Of a DNA stretch of 64,000 nucleotides, positions 41,155 through 52,864 are shown piece after piece. Position numbers and translations under genes: made by a program. Below the pieces are notes generated by a model that was not told the origin of the DNA, did no database searches, and was given only the letters and a program-made list of their open reading frames with translations. The stretch is from Breznakia pachnodae (GTDB lineage: Bacteria > Bacillota_I > Bacilli_A > Erysipelotrichales > Erysipelotrichaceae), in assembly GCF_030814225.1 (NCBI RefSeq), contig NZ_JAUSUR010000001.1:992001-1056000 (forward strand). Direction: 5' to 3'. The number at the start of each line of letters is the position of its first letter. The first letter of the stretch is position 1.

Positions 41155-42762
41155 CTATGCAATCACTCCAATTAAGTTGAAGACTATTCCAAAAGCAAGT
41201 AATGCAAATATTAGTGGTAATACTTTCACTTGTTTACGTAATAATTTCGAAATTACAAATATCGAAATTAGTGGCAGTAAATTTGGAACTATCTCGTCTA
41301 AAATTGACTGTACTTCTACAGTTACTTCATTTGCCATATTGAATACAAGTGGTGTAGAAATACTAATCATATCGCAAGTCATAGCACCAATAACACACAT
41401 CCCTAATATTCCAGCACATAACGATATTTTTTCAATAATATTGCTTTTGGACATCATTTCAAGAACTTTGTGTCCTAATTCATAACCTTTAAAAGTAAGA
41501 ATATAACGAATCAGCCAATGTGGTATGTTGAATACTAATAAGAATAAAATTGGTCCTAAAATACTTCCTTGCATTGCAAATTGACATCCAATACCTGCAG
41601 CAACTGTTTTCACAATTCCCCACCAGAAACTGTCTCCAATTCCAGCAATAGGACCCATCAAACCAGCTTTTACATTATTAATGCTTGATGCATCAAAGCT
41701 TTTATCTTGTGCATTCTGTTCTTCCATTGATGCTGAAATTCCCATAATAAAAGTTGAAAGCTCTGGGTTTGAATTAAAGAATTCCAAATGTCTATTAATT
41801 GCATCTGATTGGTCCTTCTGATCAGTATAGATTTTTTCTATTGCTGGAAGCATTGCGCGGCAATATCCAATTGATTGCAACCTTGAATAGATAAATGGCC
41901 CTTCCAATCCGAATGATTTAAAGAAAATACTTTTAAGATCAGAGTTTGATAATAATTTTTTAATTTCCACCACTTCTTGTGGATCATCTTCTAAATCATC
42001 AAAATCAATAATTCCACTTTCTTCTACCATGTCTTTATCTTTTGTAAAGAAGAATGCTACAGCTGCGAACGCTGCACCTAATATTGCAACAGCCATCGTA
42101 GGCATTTGTAAGTATGCAGCACACACAAATCCGATAAAGAAGAATGCTAATGTTTTTGGTGTCATTGTTAGGTTAAATAACATTGCAAATCCTAAAGCTG
42201 TTAATAAATTAGTTCCTGTTCCAATTGCATTCATCACATTATCTGGAATTGAGTTTGCTATATTAGCAACTACATCAGCTCCAACCAATAAACTAATAAA
42301 CACTGTTAAAAACATAAATACACAACTTAGTCCAAAGATAATCCAAAATGATTTATATACTTGCTTTGGTGTGTTTTTCTCAGGGTGATCAAATAATAGT
42401 TTTGCAGCTACTAAATCATAACCAGTTGTTGCAACATGTTCCAACAAACGAAAAACAATTCCTACGGGTATTGCTAATGCAACTGCTGCTTCAGTAGTTA
42501 ATCCACCAGAAATTGCAAACCCTGCACCTAATACCCCTGCAATTGTAATATTAATAGGAATCGAAATTCCAATCCCCATCATTCCCATTGTTGCTAATTC
42601 TAGAGTTCCCCCAATAATGATCCCTTTATTTAAATCTCCTAGTACTAATCCAACCAGTGTACACATAACTAGTGGTCTTGTTGATTTATTAATACCATCT
42701 ACATATTCACACCATCCAACGACTGCAATAATACCTAATAGTACTTCTTGAATAATTGTCAT
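41155..42762 (-). CDS. Fused PTS EIIC-EIID, mannose family
   Basis: A 535-residue membrane protein made of two subunits that are usually separate. Residues about 1-255 are EIIC (GGTLELATMGMMGIGISIPI). An acidic linker follows (about 256-275). Residues about 276-535 are EIID, with FFKSFGLEGPFIYSRLQSIGYCRAMLPAI, RHLEFFNSNPELSTFIMGIS and GLMGPIAGIGDSFWWG. No stop or start separates them. It pairs with EIIB and EIIA upstream and feeds the SIS-domain enzyme downstream. Confidence 0.9.
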   Translation of the reverse strand: MTIIQEVLLGIIAVVGWCEYVDGINKSTRPLVMCTLVGLVLGDLNKGIIIGGTLELATMGMMGIGISIPINITIAGVLGAGFAISGGLTTEAAVALAIPVGIVFRLLEHVATTGYDLVAAKLLFDHPEKNTPKQVYKSFWIIFGLSCVFMFLTVFISLLVGADVVANIANSIPDNVMNAIGTGTNLLTALGFAMLFNLTMTPKTLAFFFIGFVCAAYLQMPTMAVAILGAAFAAVAFFFTKDKDMVEESGIIDFDDLEDDPQEVVEIKKLLSNSDLKSIFFKSFGLEGPFIYSRLQSIGYCRAMLPAIEKIYTDQKDQSDAINRHLEFFNSNPELSTFIMGISASMEEQNAQDKSFDASSINNVKAGLMGPIAGIGDSFWWGIVKTVAAGIGCQFAMQGSILGPILFLLVFNIPHWLIRYILTFKGYELGHKVLEMMSKSNIIEKISLCAGILGMCVIGAMTCDMISISTPLVFNMANEVTVEVQSILDEIVPNLLPLISIFVISKLLRKQVKVLPLIFALLAFGIVFNLIGVIA

Positions 42763-42774
42763 ATTTCTTACCCC

Positions 42775-43248
42775 CTACTTTATAAGTTCTTTAATATCTT
42801 GTTTATTATCCGTAGGCATTTGACGTGCCTCAATTTCATAACCAGCATCTATAATCTCTTTACAGATACTTATATCCTCCTGTGTCAATGTTACAGCATT
42901 GGTATATCTTGTACTCCCTTCTCTTTCTCGTAATCCACCAAGATTAAGACTATTAATTTCCTCCACATCCATGATTAATGCTTTTGCATCCTCTAAATTA
43001 TTTACTATAATTAATGAAGAATATTTTTTAGCTTTATCCGTTTTCAATATTTCAATTGCTTTTTTCACTTCTACAATTGTTAAATTAACGTTTTGAGGTT
43101 TTGCTAATCCTAGTGTCATTTTTGTAAACTCATCATGAGCGATTTTATCATTTGCTACAATAATCAGATTTACCTTAAGATTCTTTGTCCATGCAAAAGC
43201 TACCTGTCCATGTAATAATCGATCATCTACTCTTAATAGTCTAATCAT
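42775..43248 (-). CDS. PTS EIIB, mannose family
   Basis: A 157-residue domain with the phosphohistidine in RVDDRLLHGQVAFAWT (His14). It accepts phosphate from EIIA, whose gene overlaps its start by 4 bases (43245-43248), and donates it to sugar in the fused EIIC-EIID encoded 12 bases downstream. Confidence 0.93.
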   Translation of the reverse strand: MIRLLRVDDRLLHGQVAFAWTKNLKVNLIIVANDKIAHDEFTKMTLGLAKPQNVNLTIVEVKKAIEILKTDKAKKYSSLIIVNNLEDAKALIMDVEEINSLNLGGLREREGSTRYTNAVTLTQEDISICKEIIDAGYEIEARQMPTDNKQDIKELIK

Positions 43249-43640
43249 AATGCATCATCTCCTTTCACTAGTTTGTTTACATAAACCATTTGCCCTCTTG
43301 CCATTGATAATTTTTCTTCAATAACTTCAGGTGTTATGGTTTCATCACTAAGTAGTAATTCTAGTAGCAATGGTAGGTTAAATCCCGAAATTATATGTGT
43401 ATTCTCATTTAAATACCTCATAATCTCCCTATTTACACTACCTGCAAGCAAATCAGTAAATACTAAAATTTCATATTCCTTATACTGGTCAAAATATCGT
43501 TTTATCTGATTACTTATTGAATCTGATTCTATATAAGCATCTAAATAATCAATATCTTCTCTTTCCCCTGCAAGAAGTTTTACCGTCGATAACATACCAG
43601 AAGCCATTTTTCCATGTGATGCTATTAAATATCTGCGCAT
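43245..43640 (-). CDS. PTS EIIA, mannose family
   Basis: A 131-residue domain with the phosphohistidine in IASHGKMASGML (His9) and the DLLAGSVNREIM region. It is the first gene of the operon EIIA-EIIB-EIICD-SIS. Its upstream region carries three CTGCGGAAAT sites. The ATG has AAAGGAG upstream. Confidence 0.92.
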   Translation of the reverse strand: MRRYLIASHGKMASGMLSTVKLLAGEREDIDYLDAYIESDSISNQIKRYFDQYKEYEILVFTDLLAGSVNREIMRYLNENTHIISGFNLPLLLELLLSDETITPEVIEEKLSMARGQMVYVNKLVKGDDAL

Positions 43641-43668
43641 ATACTACTCCTTTCTAACTACATTATAG

Positions 43669-43772
43669 ATTTCCGCAGAAATATAGACCATACGAGTTTT
43701 TTCCTCTTATCTGCGGAAATTTCGTTCATATTCTTCCAACTTTTCAGATTATTTCCTTAGTTCTGCGGAAAT
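43669..43772. promoter_or_regulatory. Three CTGCGGAAAT sites before the mannose-family PTS operon
   Basis: One copy on minus (43669-43678) and two on plus (43711-43720 and 43763-43772), 42 and 52 bases apart. The first overlaps the probable -35/-10 spacer of the operon (minus TATAAT near 43666). They are candidate sites for the adjacent PRD-type activator. Confidence 0.6.
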
Positions 43773-43779
43773 AAACAAA

Positions 43780-43800
43780 AGACAGGGATTTGGCCTGTCT
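43780..43800 (-). terminator. Terminator of the PRD regulator gene
   Basis: AGACAGG (43780-43786) with CCTGTCT (43794-43800), and TTTTGTTTAT on minus. It overlaps the stop codon. Confidence 0.65.
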
Positions 43801-45724
43801 AATGATTTAAATATGTTTGCAATTCATTTTTATACTCCTTAGCATTTAACTCTAATAAACGTTTGGTCTGTTCCTTATTTGAAATAAGTAAATGCAAGTA
43901 TTGTAAAGACTGCTGAAACTGTGCAAGTTCATTTAAAGAATGTCCAATGAATATAAGTAAGTGAAAAACTTTTTTCTCACTTATTAATTGATCTGTTGCA
44001 TTTACACAGAAAATAAAATCACTGCTTTGATTGTATAATGTAAATGCCACTGCTACACCATTTTGTACAAATAACTTCATATTCTTACTACTCTTCATAG
44101 CGTGCTGGATATCTTTTTTCTGATTTTCATCCATCTGCATTTTTCCTACAACTTCATTAATTTCACTCCACAAATTAACTCGTTTATCTGCAACTTTAAT
44201 ATCACTATAAAGTTCTTCTTTTTTTACATCATTAAATTTTGTACTAAGTTTTTCTTTTATATGATCCAAATCGTTACGAGACAAAATAGAATTAACATAT
44301 AAAATTGGTACATTAGCTTTATAAGTTATTGGAACCGAACTTAGAATCAAATCATATGTATCATGATTTATATTAGGAAATTCATATAATTCGACAACAT
44401 CCAAGCTTGAAATATAATCATCAAACTGATTCATAATTTTAAACTTTTGTATTTCAATTGAACTTCTACCCAATGATGATACAAGCAATATATTCTTTTT
44501 AGGAATACTTCCAATCATTTTTTCTATAGATAACCCTATGTAAAGTGCAATATATCCACACTCATCCTCAATTACCGACACTTTCATTTCATCCTCAATT
44601 ACATTTTTGGCAAGTAAAGCTAATTCATACGCAAATGGATAATTCATCTTGATATCTTCTAACATCATATTTCGAGATATCAAACCGCTTTGTAACCGAA
44701 GTATAAGCGGGTTCAAATGTAGCTTTAATACATTTTTAAAATATTCATCATTCCCCAAATCAATGCCAGTCTTCATATAGATCTCAAAAATAATTTTTTC
44801 AATCATGAAATGAACTCGTTTAGATACCTTCTTTTCCCCATCGTCATGCAATATCATTTTTTTCGCTAGAATATGTGAAGCAAGATAACAAATCTCACTT
44901 GCATTCCATATTTCATTGAACTCTTTTCCTAGAACATCAGCAATGGTTTTTGCAACTTGATATTCTTCTAGTTGCTGAAATAATTCGATCTTTTCTTTAT
45001 CATACTCTACATAATAAGAATATCTCATTCTACGTATCGATACGATTAAATGAATTACTAAGTTTTGAAAAGAAACATCTGACATAAATATATGATATTG
45101 ATTTAATGTATCTAACAATAGTTTCTTTATTAATGATATTTCTTCTTGGTTTACTGAACTAGCAAACAAAATAGAATCTTCAGCAAAATATCCATCGTCT
45201 GCTGAATTATGAAAATAATACTCTGAAATACACAAGCGTTTCTTAATTTCCTCTCCCTCTATTATCAAACCTTTTCCGGTTTGGTGAGATAATTTAAGAT
45301 CATATTTTTCCAATTTTTTTCTTACTTGCTTAATTTCTGAAGTTAATGTAGATCTAGATACATATAATTCTTCAGCTAAATCATCTATTTTTATACTAAA
45401 ATTCAACATTAGTAATTTTTTTATAATATAGGATACTCGATCATTTGGATTATCTGGAATATTATGATATTGAGAAACATCTTTTAGTTTTAAATCATTT
45501 AAAAACTCTTCAAACATTTTATAATTTCTTATTTCCAATAAATAACCTTTTCCTGCTTGTGAGTTAATAAACGCAATGCTCTCGTTAATTGATTGTTTTA
45601 TTGCATTTACATCATCTCGTATTGTTCTACTTGTCACACCGAAATGATCAGCAAGTTCATTACCTGTAACATACTGATTATTTTTAACAAGATAATAAAT
45701 AATTTCTTTTTCTCTTCGTTTCAT
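43799..45724 (-). CDS. PRD-containing transcriptional regulator (MtlR/LicR type)
   Basis: A 641-residue regulator. Two N-terminal helix-turn-helix units (NELADHFGVTSRTIRDDVNAI and KIDDLAEELYVSRSTLTSEI) are followed by two PRDs (about 190-390), an EIIB-gat-like region (ILLVSSLGRSSIEIQKF) and a C-terminal EIIA-fructose-like domain. The EIIB-like segment lacks the usual cysteine, and the EIIA-like part (LFVQNGVAVAFTLYN) lacks the usual histidine, so control may rest on the PRD histidines. It lies upstream of the mannose-family PTS operon on the same strand and is its likely activator. Confidence 0.87.
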   Translation of the reverse strand: MKRREKEIIYYLVKNNQYVTGNELADHFGVTSRTIRDDVNAIKQSINESIAFINSQAGKGYLLEIRNYKMFEEFLNDLKLKDVSQYHNIPDNPNDRVSYIIKKLLMLNFSIKIDDLAEELYVSRSTLTSEIKQVRKKLEKYDLKLSHQTGKGLIIEGEEIKKRLCISEYYFHNSADDGYFAEDSILFASSVNQEEISLIKKLLLDTLNQYHIFMSDVSFQNLVIHLIVSIRRMRYSYYVEYDKEKIELFQQLEEYQVAKTIADVLGKEFNEIWNASEICYLASHILAKKMILHDDGEKKVSKRVHFMIEKIIFEIYMKTGIDLGNDEYFKNVLKLHLNPLILRLQSGLISRNMMLEDIKMNYPFAYELALLAKNVIEDEMKVSVIEDECGYIALYIGLSIEKMIGSIPKKNILLVSSLGRSSIEIQKFKIMNQFDDYISSLDVVELYEFPNINHDTYDLILSSVPITYKANVPILYVNSILSRNDLDHIKEKLSTKFNDVKKEELYSDIKVADKRVNLWSEINEVVGKMQMDENQKKDIQHAMKSSKNMKLFVQNGVAVAFTLYNQSSDFIFCVNATDQLISEKKVFHLLIFIGHSLNELAQFQQSLQYLHLLISNKEQTKRLLELNAKEYKNELQTYLNH

Positions 45725-45949
45725 AATTTCACCTACTTATTTTGATTATACCAAATTATATAAATATACAAATTTATTTTTCAAAAAGGTGATGCAATAC
45801 ACATAATTTTGATTAATTTAAGAATTAAGTCTACCATAATTTATCATAATTTTCACATATAAAAATGGTAGGCAACCATATGCTTCATCTTGTATAATGA
45901 GAGTATAGTTTATTACATTATAAAATGTATATGAGATGGAGGAAAAACT

Positions 45950-46633
45950 ATGAAAGATAAGAAGGCCCCTACAATAAACACAAAATTACGTGGTCATACT
46001 GTAATGATCCCAGAGAATATTCGTAGAGCCACCGGTATCATCATCAATGGAAAACGCGTAAAATCAATTCTGTTTTCTACTGATGTATCAATTATCGCAA
46101 ACTGTAATGCAGATGCCGTTATTGCAGTCTACCCTTTCACACCGACACTACAAATAACAAAATCAATTATTGATGTTGCACAAATACCTGTATTTGCTGG
46201 AGTAGGTGGTGGTACCACTGCCGGAGATCGTGTTCGCGAAATAGCATTGGATGCTGAACTTCATGGTGCAATTGGAGTTGTTCTAAATGCACCAACCAAA
46301 ACCGATTTCATACAGAAACTAGTAGATTATGTTGATATCCCTATTGTGTTATCAATTGTATCTTTAGATGAAGATTTAGAAGAAAGAATGCTTCATTCAG
46401 GAGCAGAAATCATTAATGTATCGGGAGGAAAGAACACAGTGGAAATTGTAAAGGCATTAAGAAAACTTGATCCTGACTTTCCAATTATTGCGACTGGAGG
46501 TCCTACTTCAGAGAGTATTGACGCTGTAATTGAAGCTGGAGCCAATGCCGTCACCTACACTCCCCCCACAAACGGTGAGATTTTCAAAACTTTGATGGAA
46601 GATTATCGAAGTAGAGTTAAGGTATCAGAATAA
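45950..46633 (+). CDS. TIM-barrel protein, phosphate-binding type, unknown function
   Basis: A 227-residue protein started at ATG 45950, with GGAGG upstream. It has beta/alpha repeats with glycine-rich phosphate-binding turns, FAGVGGGTTAGDRV and IIATGGPTSESIDAVIEAGA, resembling the C-terminal half of ThiG/NanE/TrpF-like barrels. The N-terminal KLRGHTVMIPENIRRATGI is distinctive. Homologues in Firmicutes are often labelled only hydrolase or beta/alpha-barrel protein. It stands alone between two divergent sugar operons. Confidence 0.6.
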   Translation: MKDKKAPTINTKLRGHTVMIPENIRRATGIIINGKRVKSILFSTDVSIIANCNADAVIAVYPFTPTLQITKSIIDVAQIPVFAGVGGGTTAGDRVREIALDAELHGAIGVVLNAPTKTDFIQKLVDYVDIPIVLSIVSLDEDLEERMLHSGAEIINVSGGKNTVEIVKALRKLDPDFPIIATGGPTSESIDAVIEAGANAVTYTPPTNGEIFKTLMEDYRSRVKVSE

Positions 46634-46704
46634 TAATTACTTATTTGGTTAAAATAGACATATATAGGTGAAGATAATATTGAAAACTAAATTAGCAATT
46701 GAAA

Positions 46705-46739
46705 AGAAGATTCAAAATTAATTGAACCTTCTTTTTTTT
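46705..46739 (+). terminator. Terminator of the TIM-barrel gene
   Basis: AAGAAGATTCAA (46704-46715) with TTGAACCTTCTT (46722-46733; one bulged A) and a T-run reaching 46739. Confidence 0.75.
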
Positions 46740-46740
46740 A

Positions 46741-49997
<3,257 letters not shown>

Positions 49998-50000
49998 ATA

Positions 50001-50846
50001 TTATTCCTCGCTTTCATTTCGTTGTGTTACACGATGAATGTGTAACATTAAATATGTTTCTTCATCTTGTGTCAGTTCTTTCTGGAAGCGATTCAATAAA
50101 TATACTCGTATCTTATTCACACATATATATGCTTTTGGATACATAATTCTGACTTGTTTATTTAATTCTGTATCTTCACTATTATAGATTTCCCCTAATG
50201 TAATTCGCTGCGCGAAATATTGTAGATGTGTTACTAGACGATTATAGTTCATTGATCCTTCATCAAACTGCATTTGGAAATGGATTCTGATAATCGTTAG
50301 AATATCACTAACTGTTTCCATAACCTTAATAGCATCTTTTATATCAACCTGAGATTCCTGAAGATTAATAAAGTGTAAAGCAATTGCAACTGCTTCACTT
50401 TCAGGGAATTCTACTCCAGTTTCATTTGTAATAATTTCTAAAGCACATTTTCCAATCTCATAATGCTTAGGATAGAATTTTCTTACTTCCCATGCCAATG
50501 GGCTGATAATAAACTGATCTTTCATTGCTCTTTTTAATGCAAAATCAATATGATCTAATAATGTCAAATATAAATAGTCATTTACTTTTTCTTCTATATT
50601 CTTTTCCGCATATTCAATGACTTTCAATGTAGCGTCAAGTGTACCTTGCTGGGCATGACTTAACAGATAACTATAGTTCTCTAACACATCATTGGAATCA
50701 GGCACAAATACTTTTTCTACTTCGTCCAGTTCCAACGTATCTCCTACTTTCTTACGAAAGGAAATCCCCTTTGATACTACAATTACATCGATCTTGCCAC
50801 GTTCTACAAGAGCTACATTATTATTTAGTATTTGACGAATTTTCAT
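50001..50846 (-). CDS. licT: BglG/LicT-family transcriptional antiterminator
   Basis: A 281-residue antiterminator with an N-terminal CAT RNA-binding domain (MKIRQILNNNVALV, VVSKGISFRKKVGD) and two PRDs with conserved histidines (LLDHIDFAL, AIALHFINLQ, HLQYFAQRI, LMLHIHRV). It binds the RAT hairpin in its own leader and prevents termination when sugar is present. GAAAGGAGG precedes the ATG. First gene of licT-EIIBCA-GH1. Confidence 0.93.
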   Translation of the reverse strand: MKIRQILNNNVALVERGKIDVIVVSKGISFRKKVGDTLELDEVEKVFVPDSNDVLENYSYLLSHAQQGTLDATLKVIEYAEKNIEEKVNDYLYLTLLDHIDFALKRAMKDQFIISPLAWEVRKFYPKHYEIGKCALEIITNETGVEFPESEAVAIALHFINLQESQVDIKDAIKVMETVSDILTIIRIHFQMQFDEGSMNYNRLVTHLQYFAQRITLGEIYNSEDTELNKQVRIMYPKAYICVNKIRVYLLNRFQKELTQDEETYLMLHIHRVTQRNESEE

Positions 50847-50865
50847 AGTACTGCCTCCTTTCTAC

Positions 50866-50940
50866 AAAAAGAAAACTCAAACTACACAGAAAAAATCTTC
50901 CATCATAGTTTGAGTCTGCCTGCATCCCAGTAACATACTC
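50866..50940 (-). promoter_or_regulatory. RAT antiterminator / terminator switch of the LicT operon
   Basis: On minus, the RAT-like sequence ATGTTACTGGGATGCAGGCA (about 50936-50917) overlaps the upstream arm of a terminator: ACTCAAACTA (50915-50906) with TAGTTTGAGT (50884-50875), then TTTTC and TTTTT. Binding of LicT to RAT would block the terminator. Confidence 0.9.
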
Positions 50941-50961
50941 ACTCTTCCATTCTATCATCGA

Positions 50962-50977
50962 ATGAAAGCGTTTTCTT
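50962..50977. promoter_or_regulatory. CcpA cre site
   Basis: ATGAAAGCGTTTTCTT fits the cre consensus WTGNAANCGNWNNCW. It lies in the transcribed leader 14-29 bases after the -10 box, a position suited to road-block repression by CcpA. Confidence 0.8.
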
Positions 50978-50990
50978 GTTTTGTATTTTT

Positions 50991-51018
50991 ATCATATCAT
51001 AATTTCTTAATTTGTCAA
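50991..51018 (-). promoter_or_regulatory. Sigma-A promoter of the LicT operon
   Basis: Minus-strand TTGACA (51018-51013), a 16-base spacer and TATGAT (50996-50991). Confidence 0.8.
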
Positions 51019-51156
51019 CATTACGTAAAACTACAGATAAATCCTACTAAAAAATCTATAATTTTTTTGATAGTTTTAATCTAGATATACTGATTATTTC
51101 TATCTTTAATGATATAATTATTTTATAAATTACAATAGAGAAAGGCGGTGATTTCA

Positions 51157-51327
51157 TTGAAAGAAGAAACAAAAAATATCATCGATAGAGTAAATGCTAC
51201 AATGGCCTTAGAAGGAATGCCATTAACTGAAGAAATCAAAGAAAAACTTAGAAAATGTATAGAGGGAGAGAGCACCACTGAAATCGAAAGACAAAAGATT
51301 ATTGATAAATATTTATCTAAAATATAG
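51157..51327 (+). CDS. VbhA-antitoxin-like small protein
   Basis: A 56-residue protein starting at TTG 51157, with AAAGGCGGTG nine bases upstream, and a TATAAT box near 51113. The sequence KEETKNIIDRVNATMALEG, then MPLTEEIKEKLRKCIEGE and STTEIERQKIIDKYL, matches my memory of VbhA-family proteins, whose conserved helix blocks Fic AMP-transferases by inserting a Ser/Thr-x-x-x-Glu-Gly motif (here TMALEG). No Fic gene is in the window. It converges toward a HipA-like kinase gene, but that kinase has its own HTH partner. The gene is shorter than the usual ORF cutoff. Confidence 0.7.
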   Translation: MKEETKNIIDRVNATMALEGMPLTEEIKEKLRKCIEGESTTEIERQKIIDKYLSKI

Positions 51328-51416
51328 GTAGCGTAATTTATGAGGCAATACACTTAATTGCTTCTTTTTTTATTTTAAATGTGATCTTAGATAACGTTTA
51401 ATAACTAATGTCTCTA

Positions 51417-52229
51417 TTATCTACTAAATAAGTATTGATACTTATCCATTTGATAGAAAAGCACATCTTCTATTCTTCTCTTCACTTCTTCGGAATATAA
51501 CTGATCCTGCTTTAATAAATTAGACACATCTTTTTTCGTGAACTGAAACCTTAAGTTTTTTCCATATAACTGTTCTGATGTGTCAAGTTGATCATCAAAA
51601 CTAGCAGAAAATGTTTTTGACTCAACTGTCTCTATTAAATCATAAAATGATTCTTCTAAAGGATAATCTAGTCTTATGTCTGATAATAAGGACGCTCCGT
51701 TGTCAAAGATAGGACAATATTGATACTCACCATTTGAATCCAACAACACAGCAATATTATGCATATGTCTGTCTTCATTTAAGAATATTGCATCTATCGT
51801 TAGTAACTTGTTCATATATTGCCCAAACTCAGTTAGTCCTGTTATTCGTATTGTTTGATTTACTAAAAACTCCAATCGCTCTTTGTCTCCATTTATCTTA
51901 TATATGGCTTGTTGAAGGCTATGTCCATAATAGTTATGAAATAAACGTTCTAGAGTAATTAACTGCCAACCTTCAGATAAAAAATTTATACTTTTACATC
52001 CTAACCAAATTCTCCTCTTATACTGTATTTCCTCTATTTCATAATTTGTAATTTCGTTATTATGTAGTGTTGATTTAGTTATCAGTTTAGATACTATATA
52101 TTCTACAATTCCTTCATATCCAGTATAGTCAGCTTTATACCAATAAGATTCATTTCGCCACTTTAACTGGTTTCCCTTTGATGATTGACGATCAATTGTT
52201 TTAATGTCTTGTTCAAATAGTTCTATCAT
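51417..52229 (-). CDS. HipA-like Ser/Thr kinase (toxin candidate), short form
   Basis: A 270-residue kinase of the HipA/PI-kinase-like fold. It has a possible glycine/serine-rich loop (RQSSKGNQLKWRN) with a Lys after WY, the catalytic loop LTIDAIFLNEDRHMHNIAVL (Asp153) and the metal-binding PIFDNGASLL (Asp176), so the active site looks complete. HipA has about 440 residues; here the whole N-terminal subdomain is absent. Its ATG overlaps the stop of the upstream HTH gene (TAATG), so the pair is translationally coupled like hipBA. HipA kinases phosphorylate translation factors such as aminoacyl-tRNA synthetases and cause growth arrest. That target is not shown here. Confidence 0.75.
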   Translation of the reverse strand: MIELFEQDIKTIDRQSSKGNQLKWRNESYWYKADYTGYEGIVEYIVSKLITKSTLHNNEITNYEIEEIQYKRRIWLGCKSINFLSEGWQLITLERLFHNYYGHSLQQAIYKINGDKERLEFLVNQTIRITGLTEFGQYMNKLLTIDAIFLNEDRHMHNIAVLLDSNGEYQYCPIFDNGASLLSDIRLDYPLEESFYDLIETVESKTFSASFDDQLDTSEQLYGKNLRFQFTKKDVSNLLKQDQLYSEEVKRRIEDVLFYQMDKYQYLFSR

Positions 52230-52783
52230 TATTTCTTCCTTTCGATTTTAATCCAAAAGTCGTCTTCAGCCATCCTTCCTTCCGTTTTTTCTATAATCAG
52301 AAATGGATCATAAAATGGTAAATTTAAGTCGTTTAGAATAAGTTTCATATCAGCACGTTCCTTGGGGAAACAACGTGATACAATAAAATTTATATATTGG
52401 TCGTAACTTGGTGTTTCTATCACTCCAAAGGCTTTAAAGATATCATCCTTTACATAATTATAAACCTTTACTTCCTTATGTCTTTCATCAATATCAATAA
52501 CACTACAGACTTCATTCTTAAACATATACCATAGACGAAGTGGAACTTCTAGATTTGGTATTTCCAAATCCTTTACAATTTGAGGATTCTCACTTAATAT
52601 CTTAACTAAAGAAGAAATTATTCCTTTTATTTCATTATTTTTTATTTCCCATGCAGCAACTGTTTTTTCCGATACATTTGCAAGCATAGCGAACTCTTTT
52701 TGCGTTAACTTTAATTGTTTACGTAGCTTCTTGATATCATTACCATCTATTGCTGATGCTATTGCATATTTATTTTGATTCAT
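52229..52783 (-). CDS. HTH protein fused to an extra C-terminal domain (HipB/HipS-like candidate)
   Basis: A 184-residue protein. Residues about 16-55 form an XRE-type helix-turn-helix (DIKKLRKQLKLTQKEFAMLA, then VSEKTVAAWE). Residues about 80-184 form a second domain with conserved-looking SRCFPKERADMKLILNDLNL, PFYDPFLIIEKTEGRMAEDD and FWIKIER. The latter resembles the small subdomain that precedes the kinase core in HipA and that is a separate protein (HipS) in tripartite HipBST systems; this comparison is from memory. AGAGGTG precedes the ATG. It probably represses the operon and neutralises the kinase. Confidence 0.7.
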   Translation of the reverse strand: MNQNKYAIASAIDGNDIKKLRKQLKLTQKEFAMLANVSEKTVAAWEIKNNEIKGIISSLVKILSENPQIVKDLEIPNLEVPLRLWYMFKNEVCSVIDIDERHKEVKVYNYVKDDIFKAFGVIETPSYDQYINFIVSRCFPKERADMKLILNDLNLPFYDPFLIIEKTEGRMAEDDFWIKIERKK

Positions 52784-52864
52784 AATACACCTCTCAATAT
52801 TATGATCTACTAAAAAAAAGTGGTTTTCAATTAAATAACCACCATTTTTTAGTATATTTATTTT

